NCBI GenBank assembly: GCA_034770075.1
Contig: JAVJAP010000214.1
Span: 992,001-1,056,000, forward strand
Direction: 5' to 3'
Source: Aralia elata
Lineage: Eukaryota; Streptophyta; Magnoliopsida; Apiales; Araliaceae
DNA length: 64,000 nt
Positions 11,819-20,839 of the stretch are shown one piece after another. The position numbers and the translations under genes were made by a program. The stretch's first letter is position 1, and each line of letters begins with the position of its first letter. Under the pieces are notes generated by a model that was not told where the DNA came from, made no database searches, and saw nothing but the letters and a program-made list of their open reading frames with translations.

Positions 11819-11990
11819 ATAGACCAAATCGTTTAGCAGAGATGAAAATCGTTGAACGACCTTTTCTCGACCATCGTAGAACGGTTCCTTCGGAATCGTA
11901 GAACTGATAGACCAAATCGCTTAGCAGAGATGCAAATCGTAGAACGGCCACACTAAATCGTTTGGCATGGATGCAAAACGTTGAACACTT
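11819..11990 (+). repeat. 44-bp imperfect tandem repeat in LTR F
   Basis: Units start near 11819, 11863, 11907 and 11951 around a core AATCGTTTAGCAGAGATG...AATCGTTGAACG. A matching array lies at about 27180-27350. Confidence 0.6.
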
Positions 11991-13059
11991 CTGCAGAATT
12001 AGAAAGTGTTGGGATCTTACTCCAGACCTAGTTAATCACTTACAAAACCTTGTTAATACCGAGACAGGTCCGACCATAGTAGTTCATGTTGAACATAAGT
12101 TAAAAGAGGCTAATGGGTTAATCAAATAGAGCTAGGTAGCTGGGATACACTGTCATGTACTGATACAGTATGAATAACTTAGCAGATGAGTCATGTACTC
12201 ATAACAACTGGTCACATAAACCAAATCAAATCTGGTGAGCGATTGTAAATGAGAGAGTCGTACCATTGAGTCTGCATGGACTGTTATGTGAACCCAACAG
12301 GGATTAATTAAAATGAGTTATGGTTATTGTAGGTTATTTAAACAGCAGAATCGTAGAATAACTTAGCAGCAGATCAGGCAAGTTACTTATACCGAAACTT
12401 TACTTTATTGCAAGTTTCCTTGAACCAAATCTTGTATTTATTTTTATAATGCAAATTCCTTAACCATACTCATTTTTATTCAAGCAAGTATTATCGTTGT
12501 ACATGTTTCTTATCTTACTCCTTTCATTATTGAGTAAGTTCTAACTCTTGTTTACTTAAATATTAGACAAGGTTTCTATAGTATTGCAAGTTCCTAACTC
12601 AAACTCGAGATTATTATATTACAAACATGTCAGTGGTTTAATTATTAACAATTATTCCATATCCTTGATAATTAATGATATTCACACCTTGTGCAAGTTG
12701 TTATTGACAGACAAGTTTTCTTTAATCTTACTCCATTGTACTTTTAGTAAAATTCTAATCCCGGTTGAATTTGGTAGTACATAAGTACTCCGTACTATTA
12801 CAAATTTCTGAACTTATTATTATTTACAAGTTCTCTAATCTAACTGAAATTATTATTCAGCGGGTTCTATCTTACTCGATTTGTTTATTGAGCAAGTATT
12901 CTATTATTATCGCAAGTTCCCTATTTGAACTATTTCTTGTGATTCTACACATTCTAAATTTATGCCTTGTCCCCACTCATGTGCATTTGAGATATTGTCA
13001 GATTCTTGAATCGCTTGAACCCAATAGTTTTATTTCGCATAAATTGCATCATAAGTATG

Positions 13060-13085
13060 GGTCTATACCCTTGTTCGGTTAGACC
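13060..13085 (+). other. Conserved hairpin I, first F copy
   Basis: GGTCTA-t-ACC, loop, GGT-TAGACC: a 6-bp stem, one bulged base, then 3 bp. Same design as 13421-13441 and 13481-13506 but with ACC/GGT in the inner stem. Confidence 0.6.
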
Positions 13086-13420
13086 AAGTATTGAAGCATG
13101 AATTTTGAATTCATAAATTGTTTGCTAGCTTTCGTTAATCCTACTCATTGTATATTCGAGCAGGTTGTATTGTTATATTACGACCAGTTCTCCAAACCTA
13201 AATTGTCGGTCTCTTTATAGATCGTTCTTAACCTTGTACTTTAAATCGTACAATTATTTATAAACTCTAAATTATCCGAATATACTAGTGGTTTAATTAT
13301 TTTTAATTAGCCACCTCATTGACGATTATTGGTATTTGCACATAGTGCATTTGCATTTCTATTCATTATCGAACATCTATTACTTGAAGTTCTTTATTCC
13401 TGAACTGTTTGAATAGGAGG

Positions 13421-13441
13421 CTACGCCACTAGTTCGGCTAG
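13421..13441 (+). other. Conserved hairpin I, second F copy
   Basis: CTA-c-GCC, loop ACTAGTTC, GGC-TAG; 60 bp before the third copy. Confidence 0.55.
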
Positions 13442-13480
13442 TCTTATGCATGAGATCAAAAGAATTATTTTAAAAATGTA

Positions 13481-13506
13481 GTCTACGCCAATTGTTTCGG
13501 CTAGAC
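13481..13506 (+). other. Conserved hairpin I, third F copy
   Basis: GTCTA-c-GCC, loop AATTGTTTC, GGC-TAGAC. Relatives with GCT/AGC in the inner stem are at 47099, 57265 and 59798. Confidence 0.6.
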
Positions 13507-13866
13507 ATTTGTATATTTAAATTCATTTGATTGAATATTGTTGCAGCTGTCCAAACCATTGATGGTACGGACTCTTCTAATCAGACTGAGCAGAACAACC
13601 CATATAAAAGGGGTTTGATGTCGATTTATTCGACTTAGCGCGCACCCAAGATAGTTAATGTTATGCATATACATTGGGTACAAGAGGTTTGGCCACCTCG
13701 CGTATCCACCTGAGTGTTTACAGTAGCATTAGTTGTTACACTACTCCTGAGTGTTTACAGTAGCATTAGCTGTTACACTACTCCGAGATGCTCAGCTAAG
13801 ACCTGGGTAAGTTTCTCACGAGGTGCTCTAGGTGAAACGCCTGGTTAAGCCCTCAACCATGTTCAG

Positions 13867-13880
13867 GGTCTATAGTGACC
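13867..13880 (+). other. Conserved hairpin III in LTR F
   Basis: GGTC-TATAGT-GACC followed by AACTCAG; the 3' LTR copy is at 29227-29240. Confidence 0.5.
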
Positions 13881-14135
13881 AACTCAGCAGTAAATACTCT
13901 TTACCATTGATTTCGAATATCAATTCTTAAAGTTATTCAATCGTGCAAGTGTTATTTGAAATTATCATTATTAATATCGCTCTGGAAATTAATATTATTA
14001 AGATTATCAGTTTTTCAGTTAATCTTCTAGCAGCATTATTGTTAACAGTTATTCATAATTATTGTATATTGTGAAATCCAAAGAATTGTATTCTTTTCAT
14101 TCATGATATATCTCTATTGTCTATTTTAACTTGCT

Positions 14136-14150
14136 GAGCAATTTGTGCTC
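14136..14150 (+). other. Conserved hairpin IV in LTR F
   Basis: GAGCA-ATTTG-TGCTC in TTGCT...ACCCTTGCT context, 297 bp before the LTR end; the 3' LTR copy is at 29496-29510. Confidence 0.65.
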
Positions 14151-14450
14151 ACCCTTGCTATATTGTGAACCATTTTCAGTTAAGTCCGAGTTTGTACAAG
14201 ACGCCAAGGACGATAAAGGAAAAAGACAAAGTCCGTGTTTGACTTATGCTCAGTTTATTTAGTTTACCTATATTGTAAACTCTTTTGTGTTATTACTTCG
14301 ATGTATTAAGGTTAGAAAACCTGGGATGATTGTAAGTTGTTACCAATAATTATATTCCGCATTTTAATGGGTAGTTAGAATGTTTGTTAAGTTGGATCGT
14401 GAGTACTGGATCCGTGGTTCAAGGAACCCGGATTTGGGGGCGTCACAGGT

Positions 14451-14462
14451 TGGTATCAGAGC
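14451..14462 (+). other. Primer-binding site of element F
   Basis: TGGTATCAGAGC, complementary to the 3' end of plant initiator tRNA-Met, three bases after the LTR end. Confidence 0.92.
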
Positions 14463-15315
14463 TGTAGGTTATAAAACCTTAGGTTGGGGGAAAAACCTTA
14501 GGATTATGACCGTAGAGAAGTTAAGAAAACTTATATAGAGTTTAAGAGGTGAATTGAGAAAATTCATCCCGTTTAGGAATTCTATGTGTTATATGATTTA
14601 TAGATTTCACTCATGAGTTGATAACAAGTTTTTGTTGTTGTTGTAGAATGTCTGAAGGAAATGGATTGATGGATGTTTAAGGTGTGTTCGTACTCTGTGG
14701 TAAGGGAGACTAGTAGTCTCAGCTTTTGTTAGCAGGTGGAATGACTTTTGTTAATTCTAACTTTTGGGGTAGGTGGTATGTAGTAATCCCTAAGATAAAT
14801 GGGAAATTGTGTGTGATGGGATAGCATAATGCTAATTGTGGTGCAAGAAGAAGCATATGAATATACAGTATTTATGAAATGTCCTTATGAGTAGTGAATC
14901 ATTATTAAAGATTGATAATGGTGTAGTAAGATCATGTGTAACATGATTGATAATGAAATTAATTATAGAATGAGGTCACCGAGTGATCATAGTGAAATCT
15001 TGGGATAGCAAATGATCTGTTAAAAGATTTAGGAAGTGTAAGGTTGTAGATTTCTACTGAGGATTCATCACAGCGTTGAGTTGTACGATTCCTTGCATGG
15101 GCGGGGAAACCATACACTTAGTTTTCTATTTTGATAATCAATAAAAATTTATGTCGCATTGTTCGATGTATTTATGGCGAGAAGGTGATTCTTTTCTCAT
15201 AAGATATCGGATAAATATAAAATGTTGAGGTTAGATGCGTGTTCCTAAAACTCACACTTATGGTAAGTTCGAAACTCGCAATCGTATGGTGGAACCCCTC
15301 AGCGAACGGACAATT
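14463..15315 (+). other. Element F leader, non-coding
   Basis: No convincing open frame. Contains GAGTTGTACGATTCCTTGCA followed by a GGGCGGGG block, related to the 80-bp repeats at 46321-46562 and 56563-56770, and the 'ggtggaacccctcagcgaa' block also found at 56922. Confidence 0.6.
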
Positions 15316-16365
15316 TTGGTCTGACTAGGATAAGTTCTTAGATCCATATTGATAGACTCCACGGCATGCTTGCGTGAGGTGGTCGTCGCCCGGATCGTTT
15401 CTAACAAGTTGATAGGATGGATAGCTTGCAACACCTTAACCCCTCGCCTATATGTAGACGGTAATCTTGGTACAATTGCTTGCTTAGGAAATTTGCGTAG
15501 GGTGAACACCAACGACACCTCGACCCCTCGCTTATATTGAAGCGGTAACCTCGGTACAATCGACGATTGATGCGGTAGAAGACGCCACACACAACTATGA
15601 TTGGTTGTATGATAAGTCAATTATGAATCTCAAAGAAGAACTAAGGAACACTTAGGAATTCTCAAAGAACCACAAGTAGAGAAACAAACTCACAATAATA
15701 TTGATAATGCTGGAAATTGGTATGAAGTTGGTTGTACAAGCCTAGCATCACTTGGTATTTATAGGAACTCATGGTGTGCTAACCCATCACCATAAGTCAA
15801 GATCTAACAACTAATCACATCACATGCATCAGCCATCCAAAGAGTTTATCACCCCAAAAACATGTCCATGTGATGTGCTAAAAAGTCCAAATCTGACAAC
15901 TAATGATCAGCACATTGCAAGCTATTTTTGCATTTGAAAACCACCAAATTTGGACTTGGGCAAAGCATGAAAGTTGTAGCCCTAGAAGTGTAGGCAAATT
16001 TAGGCTTTTGAATCACCTTATTTGGAGTTTGGAAACTCAAGTTATGGCCAAAATATGAACTGATGTCAAACTAGTCCAAAAGTACGGAAATGCTAATTTT
16101 TTTGTGTCGGTTCGGGTATGCTTGCTTCCAATGTGTTTATGAACTTCGCGTGCTTGTAACCCGTCTCTATAACCTCTATGCTCGATCCAACCTCGGTCCA
16201 TAATTTATGAATCATCCCGTTAAGTCCTTCTTTGAAGCGTTTAGCTCGTGTTCTCGTAATGGGTCCAAGTGGCATATGCAATGGATCCACTTGTGTTTTG
16301 TCAAGGGCTTGTGAGCTAAGGATGTCCTCATCACATATGATCGTTGTAAGTCCTGAACTCATATT
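15316..16365 (-). mobile_element. Minus-strand retroelement fragment inside the F leader
   Basis: Flanking leader text on either side lines up with the uninterrupted family-B leader near 56935-57030, so about 1.05 kb looks inserted. Read on the minus strand it has a short protein-coding end (16093-16362), then about 300 bp of non-coding sequence, a TATAAATA near 15758, and two copies of a GCGAGGGGT-containing unit at about 15430 and 15520. I could not find a target duplication; edges are approximate. Confidence 0.5.
16093..16362 (-). pseudogene. Retroelement ORF end with a GPITRTRAKRFKEGLNG motif
   Basis: 89 residues, minus strand. The GPITR(T/A)RAKRFKE motif at about residues 32-46 followed by a helical stretch is a pattern I have seen in plant retrotransposon gag-pol or adjoining reading frames; its function is not established. 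The first codon is inside an ATG-starting frame, but the region looks like the tail of a longer protein, since non-coding LTR-like sequence follows its stop. It is oriented opposite to F and belongs to the inserted fragment, not to F. Low certainty on function, fair certainty that it is retroelement-derived. Confidence 0.45.
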
Positions 16366-16492
16366 GTGTGGTAGATTTGATGAACAGTAGTATGGGTAGA
16401 GTTGTGTAGTAGTAAAAGTAAAGTAATTATAACTTTTACTTGCGATTAGTAAAAGAGAATTAAGCCATTTTGGTGGTTATTTGTGTTATAGG

Positions 16493-17038
16493 ATGCCGCC
16501 TCGACGCAATAAGAAAGCTCCACAAGCGGTGGAAGAAGTCAAGAACGAACTTGGGGGACTAAACCAAGATCCCTTTCAACAACTGGTGAAGCTGGTTCTA
16601 AAAGCATACGAAGAAGGCATCAATGCGGGTAGGAACAGTCTGGCAGGGAACGATCAAGCCGAAACAGCAATCGCTTCAGCAAAAGAAGAAGAGGCTAATC
16701 AAAAGAACGTCCAAACTGAAGAGGACAACAGTGACAGCAACAGGAACTCCAAAAGAAAATGGAAGAACGACAAGTATGAACCAGAAGTTAGTCAGCCACG
16801 AAAGAAAAAGGCTTTTGCCTGCATTAACTGCGGTAAGAAACATGCGGGAGTGTGTTTAAAAGGAAAAAGAGTATGCTACAATTGTAATCAAGAAGGGCAT
16901 ATGTCTCCCCAATGCCCTAAACAGAAGAAGGGTGGGTGTTTCCAATGCGGAGCACAGGATCACCAAATCAAGAATTGTCCTAAGAGGAAGGTAGTCGGAA
17001 GAAATTCAAACTCGACCAGTCAAGTCGACATCAAATAA
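16493..17038 (+). CDS. Capsid-less gag: N-terminal tail fused to three zinc knuckles
   Basis: Intact 181-residue frame starting at ATG 16493 (MPPRRNKK, also the gag start style at 38702). Residues 1-35 match the tail before the capsid in the H gag (a NPMQELVNLL-like stretch). Residues 36-105 are charged and lysine-rich. Then come three zinc knuckles: CINCGKKHAGVC at 110-121 (shortened type common in plant Ty3 gag), CYNCNQEGHMSPQC at 128-141 and CFQCGAQDHQIKNC at 149-162. The capsid domain seen in H (about 38850-39250) is absent, as if cut out in frame. Zinc knuckles bind and package element RNA; here that activity would exist without a capsid. No pol follows. It is the only uninterrupted Ty3 protein in the window. 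Confidence 0.8.
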   Translation: MPPRRNKKAPQAVEEVKNELGGLNQDPFQQLVKLVLKAYEEGINAGRNSLAGNDQAETAIASAKEEEANQKNVQTEEDNSDSNRNSKRKWKNDKYEPEVSQPRKKKAFACINCGKKHAGVCLKGKRVCYNCNQEGHMSPQCPKQKKGGCFQCGAQDHQIKNCPKRKVVGRNSNSTSQVDIK

Positions 17039-17243
17039 TTGTGAAGAAGTTGAGGAGTGTTGCGTCATTGTGGAAGAGTAACACGCTTCGGTAGTAATTA
17101 TGTATTAGCTGTATGTTTAGTCTATTAGCGTATCGGTACGGATGCAAGCTAATCGCAAAATTTTTGTATAAGTGCTAGTAAAGTCCCACCTCTTGGAATG
17201 TATGGGGTATGTAATAGTTATCTCAACTTTTGTTGTTGTAGTG
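17039..17243 (+). other. Element F internal sequence after gag
   Basis: No reading frame of note; ends with the TAGTG target duplication of the inner element and continues at 24206. Confidence 0.6.
17239..17243 (+). repeat. Target-site duplication TAGTG (left)
   Basis: TAGTG before TGTTGGTG; the same bases follow at 24201-24205. Confidence 0.92.
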
Positions 17244-18150
17244 TGTTGGTGTATTTCGCAACCGAAAAATACGCGCAAGTATACGCGGTCAACAAGTAAT
17301 AAAGTGATAAGAGAGTTGTCGAACCCACAGGGAATTGTTCTAGTGTATCCCAAGTACCAACTATATATCGTCTCGATTTTATTTAGACAATTGATGATTT
17401 GAATTTGTTGTTGTTTTGTAATAATAAGGGATATGGAAAGCGTTAAAATAATGAAATCTAATGTTAACAAGTCTAAGATTGCAATTTCCCCCAACACTTC
17501 ATTTGAATATCCTAACTCTCTCATTTGAATTAATTAACAACATAGAGTTGCCAACCGAGAAATCAAAGCTACTTATAAGCCTCTGTCGATGGTCAAATTC
17601 GAATCTTCCTAATGCGGCATGTAGGTATATGTCTATCCTACACACTATCAAGAGACTAATTTCAAGAACAATAACAAGACACGTGTCCACTAAATCTCAT
17701 TTACCGTCCCTTCAATTACCAACTTTCACATAGGAAGTCATTAAGAGTAGATTCTCCATTGGTTGCACACGGTATCTAGGTATATATCTATCCTAAATAC
17801 TATCAAGTTACCTATCATTGAGGATAATCAACAAGACACATGTCACTTAATCTCAATTAATAACCCACAACAATCTTTAACTTTCGCATGATATCATAAC
17901 AAAGTCTAAACACTATAATCCGTTCGTCAAGTTCATATAGGTTCCCACGGTAATTACTAGCTAGGCAATTAAGATATGAAGCATAGATTATGATATACAA
18001 TTCACAAATGAGTAATTAATAGCAAAGAGAGAGAAATCAATTCAAACTATGTGTTGGGTTCCATTGAAATCTTAGAATACAAGCTTTAGTTCATGGTAGC
18101 TAAGCAAAACATCAAACACATGGTGTTCATCATAAAATTGAAATACAAAT

Positions 18151-18429
18151 TCAAAGGAAAGCAAGAGATGATAAAACCCATTTAGAAGATATACATATGT
18201 TGCTTCCTTGGTTGGTGTCAATCTCTAGCTTTTCCTCTTCATTTGGCATTCGTTTCTCTTTTTGCTCTTGAGCTTGTTGCTGGAATTTTCTTGATTTGTA
18301 GCCCTCAAGCTCCTCTTGATGATGTATGTGCAGCCTCCCAAGGTCTAGATATGCCTTGACAATCCCTTCCTTCTTGGTTCTATGGCTTGTGCTGAGTTTT
18401 TCCTTGTATTGCAGCACTTTTGCTCTCAA
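18151..18429 (-). other. Small open frame in inner LTR, not clearly a gene
   Basis: 92 residues, lysine- and glutamate-rich. A 78-residue version lies at 22986-23222 in the other LTR. It sits just downstream of the minus-strand TATA box, so it would be in the transcript leader. No recognised domain; kept open in both LTRs only because they are young duplicates. Confidence 0.2.
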
Positions 18430-18487
18430 ATTGGTGTTTTAGTGTAGCCTCCCAATCCCTAGTTGTCTGATATGAAGCTTAGAAGAG

Positions 18488-18497
18488 ATTATATATA
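18488..18497 (-). promoter_or_regulatory. TATA box of inner element (3' LTR copy)
   Basis: Minus-strand TATATATAAT about 80 bp downstream of the GC-rich array; the 5' LTR copy is at 23281-23290. Confidence 0.55.
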
Positions 18498-18587
18498 GCC
18501 TCCATCAAGAAACCCTAGCAAAAATCGGACAAAATGGAGCTCAGATCGCACTAAAACTGTGTCAGATCGCACTCAGCACGGCGTTGG

Positions 18588-19020
18588 CGCGCCCGCACGC
18601 CAGCGCGCGCGCCCGCGCCCAGCGCCTGGGCCGCACGCTGGCCGCACGCCCACGCCCGCTGCCGAGGCCGCGCGCCCGCACGCCAGCGCGCGCGCCCGCG
18701 CCCAGCGCCTGGGCCGCACGCTGGCCGCACGCCCACGCCCGTTGCCGAGGCAGCGCGCCCGCACGCCAGCGCGCGCGCCCGCGCCCAGCGCCTGGGCCGC
18801 ACGCTGGCCGCACGCCCACGCCCGCTGCCGAGGCCCCACGCGCGCCCAACGCCGCACGCCCACGCCACGCCCACGCCGCGCCCACGCCGTGCGCCCACGC
18901 CCAGCGCCTGGCGCCCAGCGCCCGCCGCACACGCCCGCACACGCCCGCACGCCCAGCGCGCCAACACGCCCGCACGCCTAGCGCGCGCCCGCGCCCAGCG
19001 CCTGGGCCGCACGCTGGCGC
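18588..19020 (+). repeat. 83-bp GC-rich tandem array in LTR U3
   Basis: Units start at 18591, 18674 and 18757 (GCCCGCACGCCAGCGCG), followed by degenerate CGCCCACGC/CGCCCGCAC repeats. Extremely GC-rich in an AT-rich element. The 5' LTR (about 23370-23660) has one full unit. On the element's strand it lies just upstream of the TATA box. Long open frames across it are a composition artefact. Confidence 0.85.
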
Positions 19021-19559
19021 CCCGTCTGCCGCACGCCGTGCCCGCGGCTTGGTCGACGCCGCACGCCGTGCACGCATTCCAACGCCGTGCACGCCCAACT
19101 TCCAAATGTCATCAAATTAGGCCCCAAGCATCGCCAAACATAAATTTTCACCGTGTTATCATTCGGGCACGAATATCTAAGCACGGGTTTGCCCTCGTGG
19201 CTTGGCCGACGCCGCACGCCGTGCACGCTTTCTGACGCCATGCACGCCCAACTACCAAATGTTGTCAAATTAAGCACCGAGCGTCGCCAAGCACAAATTT
19301 TCATCATACTACCATTCGGGCACAGACGTCCAGGCACGGACATTGAGTCAATACAAACAACGATCCGAGCGGTCTTTATTTCAATTCCTACAAACATAAT
19401 GAAAATGCATCAAAGCAACATAAAACATGTAAAAATAACTAAAAACTAATTTATGTAGAAATAAGATAAAAATACATAAAAACTACATAAAATACCTAAA
19501 GACTTGCAAATTATCAAGGCCAAAAGTACCCAAATTGTGTGTATAAAATACACTCATCA

Positions 19560-19598
19560 AATACCCCCAAACTTAAATCTTTGCTTGTCATCAAGCAA
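19560..19598 (-). other. Polypurine tract and adjoining hairpin
   Basis: Minus-strand AGTTTGGGGGTATT abuts the 3' LTR, preceded by the hairpin TTGCTTG-TCAT-CAAGCAA at 19581-19598. The same pair is at 62087-62125. Confidence 0.7.
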
Positions 19599-19952
19599 AA
19601 CAAACATAAACTAAACAATTCAAAAACTACTAATATAACCTAACTTGAGCAATGAATTAATAAGCCGACAATGGTCTCAAAGGCATCAACACAAAGAACT
19701 CAAGAGAACAAACAAAGTGTTGCAAGTCTAAAATTTCAGTTAGCTAGTCATACTTTGCTTAAGGCCTCTTCCGTATGTATGTGTGTGAGTACCCAGTAGC
19801 ATTAAACCAATCAAGCTCGAATGAAACAATGCAACCACATTACCTTATGAAATAATCAAAATAAACCCCAAAACAACATGCTTAACACATCACTCAATAC
19901 AAAGGTGTACAAATCACAATTCCAAAAATTTTGAGAACCAAGAGCTCTAGGT

Positions 19953-20140
19953 GAGTGCATTTTATGCTCCATCTCAATCCTTAAGCACGCTCATATGGGC
20001 GAGTGCGTTTTACGCTCAACCTCAACCCCCATGCAAAATTTGCAATAAACAATTTTTTTTTTAATCACAAAACAAAGAGAGTGCGTTTTACGCTCTATCT
20101 CTCCTACGCATGTGTCCATGAGTGAGTGCATTTTACGCTC
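19953..20140 (-). repeat. Four copies of GAGTGCGTTTTACGCTC-type motif
   Basis: 17-bp motif at 19953-19969, 20001-20017, 20079-20095 and 20124-20140, usually followed by CATCTCAA. A fifth copy is in the Athila-like element at 62476-62492. It lies in the 3' non-coding region on the element's strand. Confidence 0.75.
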
Positions 20141-20567
20141 CATCTCAACTCACCACACGACCATCAATTCAAACATAACAAATTTGGACACCTTGGTTCG
20201 AGTGATGTTTAAACGAGTTCTAGAGTTTATAGATGTTTTTCACAAGCATTCGGTTATAAAAGCCTTCACTAAGCATACAACTAGCTTAATACTCATGGGT
20301 AAGTGCATGAAAGTGAAAGGACGCATAAGCAAAATAATAACCAATAAACGATAAGCACAAAGACTAAGCAACAATTGTCTAGTTCTCATGAGTTAGAATC
20401 TCTTCAAACAAGTCATTATCATAGACCATGGATTATAGTTCAAATCAAATTAAAACAATGCTCAAGGGACACATCCTAAAAATAAATAATTTTTTTTTTT
20501 GAATAAAAAGAAAAACATACTTAAATCACGCAAAAACTAAATTAAAAACACACAAATACGAAGTACT

Positions 20568-20603
20568 ACCCCCAAACTTAAACTTGACATTGTCCTCAAT
20601 GTC
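20568..20603 (-). other. Second tract-hairpin module
   Basis: TACCCCCAAACTTAAA again, followed by GACATTG-TCCT-CAATGTC (7-bp stem). This resembles an internal polypurine tract; the counterpart is at 63124-63158. Confidence 0.6.
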
Positions 20604-20839
20604 TGATATAGGAAAAATTAAAATAGAAGACTTCCCTGAAACCGTGTCAAGCACCATTGATATCATCTTTCAATACCTCAAAGTTGGGAGCGTACCTGAA
20701 AGCAAATGACTAAAGAAATTAAAATGCAATTACACCACTAAAATGCAATCAAACAAAAATAAAAGCAAAACAGTAAACTTGGGTTGCCTCCCAAGAAGCG
20801 CTTGGTTCAAAGTCGTTAGCCCGACTCCTTTATTTCCCA

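Larger units (their letters stand above)
9524..14447 (+). mobile_element. Element F 5' LTR
   Basis: 4924 bp, TGTAATGCCCGAG...GGGGGCGTCACA, near-identical to 24880-29807. It is unusually long for an LTR. It has two TATA-box modules about 0.5 kb apart, a 44-bp tandem repeat and a run of conserved hairpins in its last 1.4 kb. Open frames inside it have no recognisable domain. Confidence 0.95.
17244..19559 (-). mobile_element. Inner element 3' LTR
   Basis: 2316 bp, plus-strand reading TGTTGGTGTATTTCG...ACACTCATCA. It is 151 bp longer than its partner, mostly because of extra units in the GC-rich 83-bp array. Confidence 0.93.

Noticed and set aside
11562..11951. 129-residue minus-strand frame in LTR F
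   Set aside because: Overlaps the 44-bp repeat and is shortened by indels in the 3' LTR; no domain.
12584..13082. Open frames of 66 and 105 residues in LTR F, repeated at 27944-28442
   Set aside because: Repeated only because they lie in both LTRs; low-complexity hydrophobic translation, no domain.
18551..19120. Several long overlapping open frames on both strands (A/R/P/G/H-rich), also at 23282-24038
   Set aside because: They all run through the GC-rich 83-bp array in an LTR, where stops are rare. Composition is extreme and no domain is visible.
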